DNA of 64,000 nucleotides from NCBI GenBank assembly GCA_963664045.2, contig CAXXGT010000013.1:124001-188000 (forward strand), written 5' to 3'. Origin of the DNA: JAPPHA01 sp963664045 (lineage in GTDB: Bacteria; Pseudomonadota; Alphaproteobacteria; Rhodobacterales; Rhodobacteraceae). A program made the translations under genes and the position numbers. Shown here piece by piece: positions 24,329-33,329 of the stretch (positions are counted from its first letter, which is position 1; each line of letters starts with the position of its first letter). The notes below the pieces were generated by a model. The model did not search any database. It was not told where the DNA came from and saw only the letters and a list, made by a program, of their open reading frames with translations.

Positions 24329-24958
24329 TCAATCAGGTGCGTCAGGCCCTTCGGCAAAGCGAACGGCACCGATATAGGGCAGGTTCCGATTACTTTGCGC
24401 ATAGTCGATCCCATAGCCGACGACAAACCGGTCGGGTATGGTGAACCCTGTCCATTTCGCACTGACTTCCACCTCTCGCCTGGACGGTTTGTCCAGAAGC
24501 GCGCAGGCTTCGAGCCGGATGGGATTCCGCGCGCGAAGGAGTTTCAGGACATGGCTCAACGTATGTCCAGTGTCGACGATGTCTTCGACAACCAGGACAT
24601 CCCTTCCTGAAACTTCGCCGCTCAGGTCTTTGATTATGCGAACTTCTTTAGACGATTGCATTCCAAAACCGTACGAAGAGGTTTCCATGAAATCGACTTC
24701 TACATGCAGATCCAGTTCACGTACAAGGTCGGCAATGAAGACAAAGGAACCCCTGAGGAGACCGACGACGACAAGTTGCTCCGTTCCGGAGAAATGGGTG
24801 GAAATGTCCTCGGCGAGGGATTCGACCCTGGCAGCGATCGACTTCGCCGAAATCATGGGATCGACAAAGTACGGTGTCCCTTCAAGGTTCACCTGCGGTA
24901 CGGGACCCACAGTTCGGGAGGGGCTCGTCATGACGCCGATTCCATATTGTCCGGACAT
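24329..24958 (-). CDS. hpt: Hypoxanthine phosphoribosyltransferase
   Basis: A type I PRTase of the hypoxanthine/guanine salvage group. The PRPP loop is VLVVEDIVDTGHTL. Other features are VVGLLRGSFVFIADLVREL, the flexible loop DFMETSSYGFGMQSS and FVVGYGIDYAQSNRNLPYIG at the C-terminus. At 209 residues it has about 30 extra at the N-terminus compared with bacterial Hpt. Internal starts at MTSPSRT or MISAKSI would give a standard length. It is convergent with lipA and divergent from the RatA-like gene, with 77 bp between the latter two starts. Confidence 0.9.
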   Translation of the reverse strand: MSGQYGIGVMTSPSRTVGPVPQVNLEGTPYFVDPMISAKSIAARVESLAEDISTHFSGTEQLVVVGLLRGSFVFIADLVRELDLHVEVDFMETSSYGFGMQSSKEVRIIKDLSGEVSGRDVLVVEDIVDTGHTLSHVLKLLRARNPIRLEACALLDKPSRREVEVSAKWTGFTIPDRFVVGYGIDYAQSNRNLPYIGAVRFAEGPDAPD

Positions 24959-25035
24959 GTTAACGTCAACGTGCCGACCGAGTCACTGACCAAGGCGGAG
25001 CCGGGACCCGGACCCGGCGTTGGAGGCAGGATTTC

Positions 25036-25527
25036 ATGAACCCGCAAAGCGTCACAAGAACCGTGTCATGGCCGGCAAGGGACATGTTTGACCTCGTCGC
25101 CGACATCGAAAGCTATCCCGAGTTTCTTCCCTGGTGCGTTGGCGCCAGGATCGAAAACCGTCGGCCGGATGGAGAAAAGGAAATCCTGGATGCCGAACTC
25201 GTCCTGTCATTCAAGGCATTCAGGGAATCGTATCGCAGTCGGGTCATCCTCGATCCGGACAGTCTTACAATCGATGTCAGCAATCTGGAAGGTTTCTTCA
25301 GGAAGCTCGACTCCCAGTGGCGTTTCGTTCCGGACGGGGACGGCTGCGAAGTCAGGTTCTTCATCGATTTCGAGTTCAAGTCGTTCCTGCTTCGAAAGAC
25401 GGTCGGAATCGCGTTCAACATGGCCATGCAGCGGGTCATTTACGCCTTCGAGGAACGGGCAAGATCGCTTCACGACCAGGATCAGGGTTCCGAAGCCGGA
25501 AAAGTGAAACCGGAGGGTTCTTCGTAA
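25036..25527 (+). CDS. RatA/COQ10-family START-like protein
   Basis: A 163-residue protein of the COQ10/RatA START-like family, which binds ubiquinone or related lipids. Markers are VSWPARDMFDLVADIESYPEFLPWC at the N-terminus, LVLSFKAFRESYRSRV, LDSQWRFVPDGDGCEVRFFIDFEF and the C-terminal helix FNMAMQRVIYAFEERA. In alphaproteobacteria this gene often follows lipA; here hpt lies between them on the opposite strand. Its stop codon is inside a perfect hairpin. Confidence 0.85.
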   Translation: MNPQSVTRTVSWPARDMFDLVADIESYPEFLPWCVGARIENRRPDGEKEILDAELVLSFKAFRESYRSRVILDPDSLTIDVSNLEGFFRKLDSQWRFVPDGDGCEVRFFIDFEFKSFLLRKTVGIAFNMAMQRVIYAFEERARSLHDQDQGSEAGKVKPEGSS

Positions 25528-25539
25528 GAAGCCTCCGGT
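25509..25539. terminator. Stem-loop between convergent RatA-like and amtB genes
   Basis: Arms ACCGGAGG-G-TTCTT and AAGAA-G-CCTCCGGT (25509-25522 and 25526-25539) pair perfectly except for the opposed G bases, around CGT. The hairpin spans the stop codon of the RatA-like gene and lies between two convergent genes, so it probably ends transcription in both directions. No long U tract follows. Confidence 0.65.
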
Positions 25540-25586
25540 CTCACCGATCGGATTGAATCAGGCCGGAATTCGCACTGCGATATCGC

Positions 25587-26768
25587 TCACGAAGACAGGT
25601 TGTATGCCTGCTCACCATGGGTGCTCAGGTCCAGCCCGGATTCTTCGGTCTCATCGGCGACACGCATGGCGAAGACGAGGCCCGCGAGCTTCGCAAGAAT
25701 CACGGTGGCGATGACGGTGAACGCTCCGACAATGAGAACGGACCCGGCCTGGGCCACGAAACTTCCCTGTCCGAACACCGCGATCATGACGGTCCCGAAG
25801 ACTCCGCCGACGCCGTGCACGGCAAACACGTCGAGAGAGTCATCGATTTTCAGTGTTTCCTTGACCAGCTTGCACGCTTCCTGGCAAAGGATGCCGGCAA
25901 CTCCACCGATGATCAGGGCGCCGATCGGACCTACGAACCCGGATGCAGGGGTGATGGACGCCAATCCGGCAATGGTTCCGGTAACCATGCCGACAAGGGA
26001 AACCTTGCCGAACTTGATCCGTTCCCAGAGTGCCCATGTAAGCGAGGCCGCCGCCGCCGATATGTGTGTGACGGTCAGTGCCATCGCGGCGCCGCCATCG
26101 GCCGCAAGTTGCGACCCTCCATTGAAACCGAACCAGCCCACCCAGAGCATGGCGGCACCAATCATTACGTATCCCGGGTTGTGCGGGACGACGTTTTTCT
26201 TGCTTCGGCCGCCGAGCATGAACGCGAGGACAAGCGCTGTAATCCCGGCTGTTTCGTGAACAACGATCCCGCCAGCGAAGTCCCGAATTCCGACGTCACC
26301 GAATATTCCGCCATCGGCCAGAAACCCGCCGCCCCAGATCCAGTGCGCGACCGGCGCGTAGCAGACGAGTGACCAAAGTGCGCAGAACAGAAGTACGAAC
26401 CCGAAGCTGATTCGCTCCACGAACGCCCCGACGATGAGCGCGGGCGTTATGATGGCAAACGTCATCTGAAAGGCAAAAAACAGAACTTCGGGCAGCGTAC
26501 CGCTCAGGGAATCCGGCGTTACCCCGGCAAGGAAGGCTCGGTCGAATCCTCCCCAGATCCCGGACTGTCCTCCACCGAAAGCGATCGAATACCCGAGTGC
26601 AAGCCACAAAACACTGATGACGCAGGCGATCGCATAGCACTGTGTCAGTACTGACAAGACGTTGCGCGCCCGAACGAGGCCACCGTAAAACAAGGCCAGA
26701 CCCGGCAGCGTCATGAACAGCACCAGTGCCGTTGCGACAATGATCCAGGCTGTGTCAGCTCCATTCAT
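25587..26768 (-). CDS. amtB: Ammonium transporter
   Basis: A 393-residue Amt/MEP channel for ammonium uptake across the inner membrane. Eleven hydrophobic segments are visible. Family residues are in ALFYGGLVRARNVLSV, the pore His pair (GGIVVHETAGITALVLA and DVFAVHGVGGVFG) and WFGFNGGSQLAADGGA. The ATG at 26768 is chosen because AGAGGGG lies about 9 bases upstream and the sequence then matches the family start (NGADTAWIIVATALV); the frame upstream to 26903 has no membrane character. No adjacent glnK is present. Confidence 0.93.
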   Translation of the reverse strand: MNGADTAWIIVATALVLFMTLPGLALFYGGLVRARNVLSVLTQCYAIACVISVLWLALGYSIAFGGGQSGIWGGFDRAFLAGVTPDSLSGTLPEVLFFAFQMTFAIITPALIVGAFVERISFGFVLLFCALWSLVCYAPVAHWIWGGGFLADGGIFGDVGIRDFAGGIVVHETAGITALVLAFMLGGRSKKNVVPHNPGYVMIGAAMLWVGWFGFNGGSQLAADGGAAMALTVTHISAAAASLTWALWERIKFGKVSLVGMVTGTIAGLASITPASGFVGPIGALIIGGVAGILCQEACKLVKETLKIDDSLDVFAVHGVGGVFGTVMIAVFGQGSFVAQAGSVLIVGAFTVIATVILAKLAGLVFAMRVADETEESGLDLSTHGEQAYNLSS

Positions 26769-27725
26769 GAATGATTCCCCTCTTGGTTGGATTTCTCGGT
26801 CAGCGTCACGAAGAAGCCGAAAGGTATCAGGATTCAACCTGAAGCTGGGAAAAAACCGAGAAAGCTGATTGTTCAATTGCAGATATGACCAAAAATTATA
26901 CAAAAAAATATGGGTATGGTCAAAAAATAGCTACGTCGGCTTTCAACCGGAGTGACCTATGCCAACGCGGTCCGCCACCGCCACCGCCGGGACAAGCTCG
27001 GGGACCCGTTTCCGGCCGTCGTCTTTGCTTGCATGATGGGCTGAAATCATCCTGGATTGGCACGCATTTCGAGCCGAAACGTCATTCAGGCTCAAGTGGG
27101 TTCCTGGTCCGTGCTGCTCGTGGTCAGTTCGTGCGGGCGATCCGAGAGTTTCCTTCCGAGGGTGCTGTCGATAGCCTTCAGGCGTGGTTTCGAGGGAATG
27201 ACGTGGCTGTCGGTGGCTTTCCGTGGATCGTGCAGCACCGGGCACTGCCGGTCGTTAGGCGCCTCGCGAATGGTCCGTGGCGGCTGGAATTGTTTCTGAA
27301 GCGCCAGATACCTTCATGGCGAGATTGCAAACACGGGCGAAAGCCGCGAATGTGATGGCCGGGCAGGCGCGGGCGCGCCAATCGGTCCAGTGAAAACCGT
27401 CCGAACCCGCCGGTCATGCCGCGTAACTCGGAAACTCTCCTCAACCTGGCAGATTCGGCGGAACCGGCTGGTCAGATCCCGGACACCGGTACCTCCGGCG
27501 TTGGCAGCACCATCGAACAGCCATTGCCAGCGCTCGACGGAACGGGCCTTTCCCTTGTCGTCCTCCGGTTGGGAGTCGCCGACACCCCGACGTCGCGGCG
27601 ATTGCCGCCCTCACCGAGCAGCCAGCTCCTCCCGTGACGCTGGATCAACTTGTCTTGTGGTGCGAAGATTACGATTGGAGTCCCGAGTCCGTCACTCCAG
27701 AGAGGGCCTGGCGGATGCGGACGTC
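26769..27725. other. Long stretch without a recognisable gene
   Basis: No intact gene is recognised. Bases 26936-27010 resemble the 3' end of cinA (32170-32245) at roughly three quarters of positions by eye. The rest has short frames on both strands without family resemblance and probably is decayed sequence. Confidence 0.4.
26936..27010 (-). repeat. Degenerate copy of the cinA 3' end
   Basis: Read on the minus strand it encodes VPELVPAVAVADRVGIGHSG and a stop, against RALELVLVETEADHVGADHPG and a stop at the end of cinA. Similarity continues past the stop codon (GGTTGAAAGC in both). This is a small duplicated remnant. Confidence 0.4.
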
Positions 27726-28660
27726 TCACTTTTGAGTGCGTTTTGATCGGCGCATGGATGGTCCCCACGTGACCGCATCCTGAACTCCGGGTTTCCGAAC
27801 CTCCGAAAGAAGGCGATGCATGTCTCCCATGACCGGTGACTTGGCCCGGAAAAGATCCTTTTCGAAGAAACAGCATACCGAGAATGCCGGGTTCACGAGG
27901 TTCCCGATCCTGAGCCGGCAGGTCTGTGACACGAACTCGTGCGAATCCGTGGTATCGTATTCGGTCAGTTCCGCGATCCAGTGGACGAGTCCCGATGCGG
28001 CGATCCGGACAGCATCTTCGAGCGGTCTCGCGCAGCCGATCACGCCGATCAGCGAGTCCGTCTCGATCCTCGGCCAGTCGAACCCGGGTCGGGCGGGAGC
28101 CGGCCGGCGACCAGTGTCGAATACAGCGCCCCTTCCACGGCGGTACCGGCATCTCTCCGTCTCCTTGGACGTAGTGCCCGTCACCCAGGTAAAGGTGACC
28201 TCCATCGACATTGGACTGCAGGTAGATGGTCGCGCCTTGCCCGAGGCACGGCAGGTCCAGGTTTCCGCCAAAATCACCGGGTGTCACGCTGAGCCTGATC
28301 TCACCGTGAGCAGGTGCAACGCCAACTGTGTCCAAGAAGGGTTTGAAGTCCGTTCTCATCCGGTTGCCAGACGAGGTTCGAGTCACGAGACTGCGGCCAT
28401 TGTCGGCAAATTGCCAGATCCAGACGCGTTCTTCCTGTTCTGGCTGCAGGTTCGGATTGGCGCGCGTGCCGGAGAGTGGTCCGAAATTGGGCGAAACAGT
28501 CGAAACACCCCAATCCCGCGCGGGCACGAGGTCGACCAGCCCAACGGCCAGAATGTCGCCGGTTTCGACGTCTTCGACCTCTATTGGTCCGGCCAGGGGG
28601 GATAACCCGCGGGAACGGCGCCACTTCTCGGGGTCTTCCGGAACTCGTGCTCAGCCGTCC
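27726..28660 (-). pseudogene. Acetamidase/formamidase-family pseudogene
   Basis: Fragments in at least two frames spell the family. LAGPIEVEDVETGDILAVGL and DFKPFLDTVGVAPAHGEIRL to PGDFGGNLDLPCLGQGATIY then GDGHYVQGDGEMPVPPW lie in one frame. After a frameshift near 28130 come WPRIETDSLIGVIGCARPLE and SQTCRLRIGNLVNPAFSVCC. The family hydrolyses short amides to ammonia and acid. The frameshift and altered residues mean it is probably inactive. It is near amtB, but a functional link is only speculation. Confidence 0.65.
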
Positions 28661-28766
28661 CGAAAACGTGTCGTCGGTAAATTACGTGAAGAGGACACCC
28701 GTTGAAACCGTTCGCTGGGGAGCGTGGCCACCAAGCCGGAAAACGAAGTCCGCTTCCATCTCCATT

Positions 28767-29336
28767 TCAGAACCAGCCGCCGCGACCGAGCTTTTCGACG
28801 ATCCCGACGAACGCCGTGGTCGCATCCCGGTGTACGCTGTGGCCGACACCCGGAATGACGAGGACCGCCCGTTCACCCACGTCTGCACGCAGCCGGACCT
28901 GGTCTTCTTCCGGAAAGAACCGGCTGACCCGGGGTAAAACCCAGACTGTTGGCACCATGTCCGAGATCTCCCGCGCCATCGGCCGCAGGTTCCAGGGTGC
29001 GTTCCCCGTGAACGCCGACCGGGCGTCTTTGAAGTCGATCTGGTGGAGGGAAAGCAGTTTCCAGGCCGCGTCGAGCCGCGACCAACCCGGATTCAGGGCA
29101 AGGAGGCCATCGATGCCACGCGGAAGGTTAGCCTCGTCCCAGTCGAGCATGGCTCGCGGCGTCTCCTTGTCTGCGAAGACGGAAACCGGATCCTCCAGCA
29201 AGAGGGTCTTCGGCCGGAAGACTCCGCGAAGTGCGCCAAACTGTGCCAGGGTTCCTCCGAACGAATGTCCGAGTAGCACGTCTGGGCCGGTCGGAACGTT
29301 CTCGGCATAGTCCGTGATCAGGCTGTCAAACGAGAA
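28767..29336 (-). pseudogene. Alpha/beta hydrolase, 5'-truncated at an ISKra4 element
   Basis: The remaining frame reads HFSFDSLITDYAENVPTGPD, then VLLGHSFGGTLAQFGAL with the nucleophile elbow GHSFGG, and ends with RAVLVIPGVGHSVHRDATTAF holding the catalytic His. The N-terminal strands with the oxyanion region are absent: the coding sequence meets the ISKra4 end near 29337, and nothing matching it was found on the far side (after 30631). The insertion was therefore probably accompanied by deletion. Confidence 0.65.
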
Positions 29337-29371
29337 GTGGGTGTAAATTCACCGTGGCGACGTTTTTGGTC

Positions 29372-30256
29372 TCATGCTGCGAGGGCCTGACGGGTTGGTT
29401 TGGCGTTGTCATTTGCTGCCAGTGCGTTCCACGCGTGGCCGAACCGTCCTGAGAGGATCAGTGCCCGGAAGGTCATGATCGCCTGGCCGCCCTCCATGCT
29501 CCATCGCATGCCCGAACCCTTGAATCTCTTGCACACGATGCTTTTGTTTGCGGCCTCCACCACACCGCTGCCGATCGGGAGATTGCGGTCCTGCAGGGCC
29601 CGGTAGCGCATGCGTGATCTGTTCTTGCGGAAGAATTCCAGCTCCCGCTCCACATCTCCACGGCCGCGGTGACAACTGTCCCGCAGGTAGCGTATGGCCC
29701 GGATGACCCGCTCCACCCCGTCGTGTTCGTTCATCAGCACACCGCGCCACTTCTGGAACCAGCTGTCCGGATCACGTGCAGATTGCGCGACGACATGAAG
29801 ATGTTCGAGCGCGTGCCAGACATCCAGGACCTCCGCGTGCGGATCCAGCTTCGCAAGGAATTCCCAGTTCGACAGCGCCCCGTCAGCCGCCGCCACCAAC
29901 ACCAGGTCCGGCCGCGCCTCCCGGATCTTCGCAACCTCGCTCAGGAGACGCGCCTTCAGGCTTGTCATCCCCGCCTCCGGCATGCGCGCCAGGCAAATGC
30001 CGGCAAGACGCGTTCCTTCCCTGTCGAGGAAGGACACCGTTCCGCAGGAGGCCTCGCGCCAGCAGGCCTCCGCCCGCCCATCCTCGCCGGGACGCATCGG
30101 CACCATCACGCCATCCAGCGAAATCGCCGCCGAAACCGCCGCGCCCGGAATGCCTTCGGCCTCCCGCACCTGGGGTATCACCGTCTCCTCGGCCGTGCTC
30201 CAGTGTTCATGCACCGCAGTCACCAGATCCTGCAGCGCACTCGCCGACGGCGTCAT
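29372..30256 (-). CDS. ISKra4-type transposase, main part
   Basis: A 294-residue frame with the catalytic domain of ISKra4-type transposases: AAISLDGVMVPM (first Asp), LVLVAAADGALSNWEFL (second Asp), VLDVWHALEHLHVV, and the C-terminal NLPIGSGVVEAANKSIVCKR with KGSGMRWSMEGGQAIMTFRA, containing the Glu. The N-terminal part of the protein is in a different frame (30207-30467), overlapping by 50 bp. It is either a frameshifted pseudogene or a two-frame transposase. Confidence 0.8.
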   Translation of the reverse strand: MTPSASALQDLVTAVHEHWSTAEETVIPQVREAEGIPGAAVSAAISLDGVMVPMRPGEDGRAEACWREASCGTVSFLDREGTRLAGICLARMPEAGMTSLKARLLSEVAKIREARPDLVLVAAADGALSNWEFLAKLDPHAEVLDVWHALEHLHVVAQSARDPDSWFQKWRGVLMNEHDGVERVIRAIRYLRDSCHRGRGDVERELEFFRKNRSRMRYRALQDRNLPIGSGVVEAANKSIVCKRFKGSGMRWSMEGGQAIMTFRALILSGRFGHAWNALAANDNAKPTRQALAA

Positions 30257-30467
30257 CGCGGGCTTCGATCAGGGTCCGCAGCATCTCCCGCCCCGTTGCC
30301 GCAACGGAATCGAAAACCAGCGTCTCGACCCTGGCAAAGTCGCACGCGACGTCGCCCGAGGCAAAGCGTTCGAGGACCTCGCGGCGGATGGCCTCAGCTG
30401 CCGCGTCGGCAATTTCGGAAATGTCGGGAGTGTTGGACAACGCTGAACCCGTGTGCGAAAGTGTCAT
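30207..30467 (-). CDS. ISKra4 transposase, N-terminal frame
   Basis: About 86 residues starting MTLSHTGSALSNTPDISEIA, with an ATG preceded by AGGAG, followed by FASGDVACDFARVETLVFDS and REMLRTLIEARDDAV. This looks like the N-terminal part of ISKra4 transposases, including the helical region before the catalytic domain. The frame ends at 30207, inside the next frame, whose ATG overlaps this one near GATGACGC. Confidence 0.6.
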   Translation of the reverse strand: MTLSHTGSALSNTPDISEIADAAAEAIRREVLERFASGDVACDFARVETLVFDSVAATGREMLRTLIEARDDAVGECAAGSGDCGA

Positions 30468-30752
30468 TGGGAATGCTCCTTGCTCCGGCCAAGCGCCGGT
30501 CTCTACGGTCAACCGCACGATAGCGATGTCGTGCGGAAGGAACATTCCCGAAATCCCCCGATGGTGACAAAATTCCGCGCCAACCCGAAATCATGTCACC
30601 TCGACCGGCCAAATCACGCCTAAACACCCGCTTTCGCCTGATTCGCAGCGGTCAAATCCATCGATCCGTGCCAAATCATGTCGCCATGCCGGATTCACAC
30701 CCATGGATTTTCACGGATGCATTTTTTCCTCCTTTCTGTAGAACGACTGAAG

Positions 30753-31751
30753 TCAGGATCGCTTGGCGACCGACTGGCGTTCGACAAGCGAGACAGGAAG
30801 ACGCTCTTCGGCGACAGTTTCCTGTTTGTTGATGAGTGCGTACAAGGCCCTGAATGCCTTTCGGCCGAGCGTCTCGATCGGTTGACGGACCGTGGTCAGC
30901 GCTGGAGCAAGCATATCGGCGAAGGGCATGTCGTCGAATCCGACGACCGAAATGTCGCCCGGTACGTTCAGGCCACGCTCGCGAAGCCTCTGCATGACGC
31001 CGATAGCGACGATGTCGTTTCCGCAGAACACGGCAGTTGGCCGGTCCACGTCCGAGAGAATTTGGTCAATGGCCTCGGCACCGAATTCCCTGGAGTATGA
31101 GCCGAGCAGGACACGGGACAGCACCGGTTCGATCCTGTCCTCGCTCAGTGCACGCAGGTATCCGCCCATGCGTTCCCTGACGCTCATGAGATCCCTTGGG
31201 CCGCCAATGTGGGCGATGCGCGTGTGTCCGGCCCCGATCAGATGGCGAGTCGCGTGATAGGCACCGTTTTCGTTTTCGACGAATACCTTGGGCACCGCCA
31301 CGCCAGGAACATCCTCGTCAACCAGCACCACGTTGGAGTGAGTATCGATGTTTTTTGCCAGGGTTCCATCATCCGGTTCGTTCGTCATCATGATCAGACC
31401 GTCGACATGCTGGTCCTCGAGCCTCCTGAGATAAGCGATTTCACGCTCGCGCGCACCGCGCGTGCTGGACATCAGCACAGAGTATCCGTGCAGTTCCGCC
31501 TCGTCCTCGATCGTGGCCGCCAGTTTCGCAAAAAACGGATTGGAAATCTCCGGGGCGACCAGTCCGATCGTCTCGGTCCGGCCCGTACTCAATCGTCTGG
31601 CGAGGAGATTAGGCCGATAACCGAGACGTTCAACAGCCGCGTCGATGCGCAAAGCCGTCGACGCGGGCAGTTCGATACGATTGTTAAGATACCGGGAAAC
31701 GGTAGCCGGGGAGTAACCGGCTTCTCGAGCCACTTGGCTTATCGTTGTCAT
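30753..31751 (-). CDS. LacI-family transcriptional regulator
   Basis: A 332-residue regulator with an N-terminal HTH (TTISQVAREAGYSPATVSRYLN; hinge YRPNLLARRLSTGRT) and a periplasmic-binding-like sensor domain (IGLVAPEISNPFFAKLAATI, HIGGPRDLMSVRERMGGYLRA, TAVFCGNDIVAIGVMQRLRE, DISVVGFDDMPFADMLAPAL). It probably represses sugar or related uptake and catabolic genes, but no candidate target is adjacent. A palindrome 30 bp upstream of the start suggests autoregulation. Confidence 0.9.
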   Translation of the reverse strand: MTTISQVAREAGYSPATVSRYLNNRIELPASTALRIDAAVERLGYRPNLLARRLSTGRTETIGLVAPEISNPFFAKLAATIEDEAELHGYSVLMSSTRGAREREIAYLRRLEDQHVDGLIMMTNEPDDGTLAKNIDTHSNVVLVDEDVPGVAVPKVFVENENGAYHATRHLIGAGHTRIAHIGGPRDLMSVRERMGGYLRALSEDRIEPVLSRVLLGSYSREFGAEAIDQILSDVDRPTAVFCGNDIVAIGVMQRLRERGLNVPGDISVVGFDDMPFADMLAPALTTVRQPIETLGRKAFRALYALINKQETVAEERLPVSLVERQSVAKRS

Positions 31752-31781
31752 TCAGCCCCCCACGTTTCAAACTAGTTTACG

Positions 31782-31791
31782 AAACCGGTTT
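31782..31791. promoter_or_regulatory. Likely LacI-type operator (AAACCGGTTT)
   Basis: A perfect 10-bp palindrome with central CG, the usual form of LacI/GalR-family operators, centred about 35 bp upstream of the regulator start. Confidence 0.6.
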
Positions 31792-32181
31792 AGTCCAGCG
31801 TTTTCTGTTTGTTCACATGGCGGAGGTGACCTGAATGACGGGCAGAAACTGCCGGCCAGCCTTGATTCCCCGTTGTAATGATTTTCCGACTCGCCTTGTA
31901 ACAGCATTGCACGACCGCCGGTAAACGGTGGATCCAGCACGGAACCACGGGACAATTCCGAAATTACAACCGTTCGGGACGTCCCGAACGCTACGGTAGC
32001 CTCTGCGTTCAACGGTTAAGTTGTCGGGGCCCAACTATGCGTGGAAGTATGGTCCGGACGCGTCGTTCCTGGCACATAGCCGAAAAAATCGCGCACACCT
32101 CCCGAACCATGAAATGACATGGCCGTGAATACTTCAAACTCGGGAAGTTGAGACATGGTCAAATTGCGACAACGTCCGCTT
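31792..32181. other. Intergenic region between cinA and the LacI-type regulator
   Basis: I see no gene. It contains an inverted repeat around 31968-31992, GTTCGGGACGTCCCGAAC, which could be an operator or terminator stem. cinA ends into this region from the left and the lacI-type promoter lies at its right edge... both genes are read on the minus strand, so this holds the regulator's upstream DNA only beyond 31751. Confidence 0.4.
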
Positions 32182-32706
32182 TCAACCAGGGTGATCTGCG
32201 CCGACGTGATCCGCCTCTGTTTCCACCAGGACAAGCTCAAGGGCTCGTTTGACCGACAATTGACGCACACGCGAACGCCCAAGCGCACCGAAATCGGTTT
32301 GGCGACTGATCACCCGGTCGTCGACTGCGACAGCAAAACAAACCCGGCCCTCAGGTTTCAACCCGGACCCGCCGGGACCGGCGACTCCGGTCACGGCGAC
32401 AGCCACGTTTGCGCAAGATCGACCGACAGCGCCCAGCGCCATTTCCCGGGCCACTTCTTCCGATACGGCTCCGAATTCGGAAATCGTCGCCTCCTGGACT
32501 CCGAGCATTTCGACCTTGGATTCATTTGAATATGTGAGAAATCCCCTCTCGAAGACCTCGGACGATCCGGGAATCTCCGTCAGAGCCGCGGCAACCAGTC
32601 CACCCGTGCAGCTCTCGGCTGTCGCGAGCTTCATCTCAAGCGACCGCAGTCGATGCAGTAACCGTTCCGACAGCGCATTTGCGTTTTCACGTTCGTTCTG
32701 GACCAT
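32182..32706 (-). CDS. CinA C-terminal-type nicotinamide-nucleotide amidase
   Basis: A 174-residue single-domain protein of the CinA C-terminal (PncC) family, which deamidates NMN to nicotinate mononucleotide. Visible: LATAESCTGGLVAAAL, the GFLTYSNESKVEMLGV block, VAREMALGAVGRSCANVAVA, VTGVAGPGGSGLKPEGRVCF. The ATG at 32706 is chosen to give the family length; the open frame runs much further upstream, but that part is antisense-like noise over pgpA. It is the last gene of ispD-ispF-pgpA-cinA, an order common in alphaproteobacteria. Confidence 0.88.
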   Translation of the reverse strand: MVQNERENANALSERLLHRLRSLEMKLATAESCTGGLVAAALTEIPGSSEVFERGFLTYSNESKVEMLGVQEATISEFGAVSEEVAREMALGAVGRSCANVAVAVTGVAGPGGSGLKPEGRVCFAVAVDDRVISRQTDFGALGRSRVRQLSVKRALELVLVETEADHVGADHPG

Positions 32707-32837
32707 GATTCCCCGATGGCTGGTCTGTCTTGAACTGCTTCGTGAACATGGCTCGCCGTGCGCACCTGAACACTGACAGGGAAGGTGTTCTGCTTTCCGA
32801 TACGCAATCGATCGGGCAGTGCCTTGCACGCAGATAC

Positions 32838-33329
32838 CTAACGGGCCAGGCCATGGGTAACGGCTCCGATAATCGTGACCAGAAGTGCAGCGAGAATGCC
32901 CGCGGCGATATCGTCGAGCATGATTGCAGCGGGTGACTGCAAGCCGTCGATCTGGCTGATTGGCCACGGTTTGAGGATGTCGAATGCACGAAACAGAATG
33001 AATGCCGCCAGAACGCCCGGCCAGGGAAGAATCAAGACGTTGGATCCATGTAGCCACAGTCCCAACGGAAGCGGGAAGAGGCTGATCAGCTGGCCGGCGA
33101 CCTCGTCTATGACGATTTCCGCTGGATCGGCAACGCCCGCAGAGCGGGAGGCCTCCGCAACCGAGGCGAAGCCGGCCACAAGAACACCGGCGGTCAACAG
33201 CGCATATCCGACGAAACCGCCAACAGCATATGCAAGAATTGCGAGAGGCAGGGTTGCCAACGAGGCAAGCGTTCCCGGCGCAAGGGAAAAGTAACCGATA
33301 CCCAGTACGGTTGCGATGAGTTTGCTCAC
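32838..33329 (-). CDS. pgpA: Phosphatidylglycerophosphatase A
   Basis: A 163-residue membrane phosphatase that makes phosphatidylglycerol from its phosphate. Family motifs are GIGYFSLAPGTLASL near the N-terminus, PAEIVIDEVAGQLISLF with the acidic catalytic residues, FILFRAFDILKPWPI and AAIMLDDIAAGILAALL. Membrane helices alternate with these. It overlaps ispF by 4 bp. Confidence 0.92.
   Translation of the reverse strand: MSKLIATVLGIGYFSLAPGTLASLATLPLAILAYAVGGFVGYALLTAGVLVAGFASVAEASRSAGVADPAEIVIDEVAGQLISLFPLPLGLWLHGSNVLILPWPGVLAAFILFRAFDILKPWPISQIDGLQSPAAIMLDDIAAGILAALLVTIIGAVTHGLAR

Larger units (their letters stand above)
29337..30631 (-). mobile_element. ISKra4-family element
   Basis: The element is defined by its transposase frames. 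The ends are tentative: GTGGGTGTAAA at 29337 and, on the minus strand, GCGGGTGTTTA ending at 30631 form a short inverted repeat with 8 of 11 matches. No target duplication was found. Confidence 0.55.

Noticed and set aside
26769..26960. Sigma54 promoter upstream of amtB
   Set aside because: I could not find a convincing GG-N10-GC element on the minus strand.
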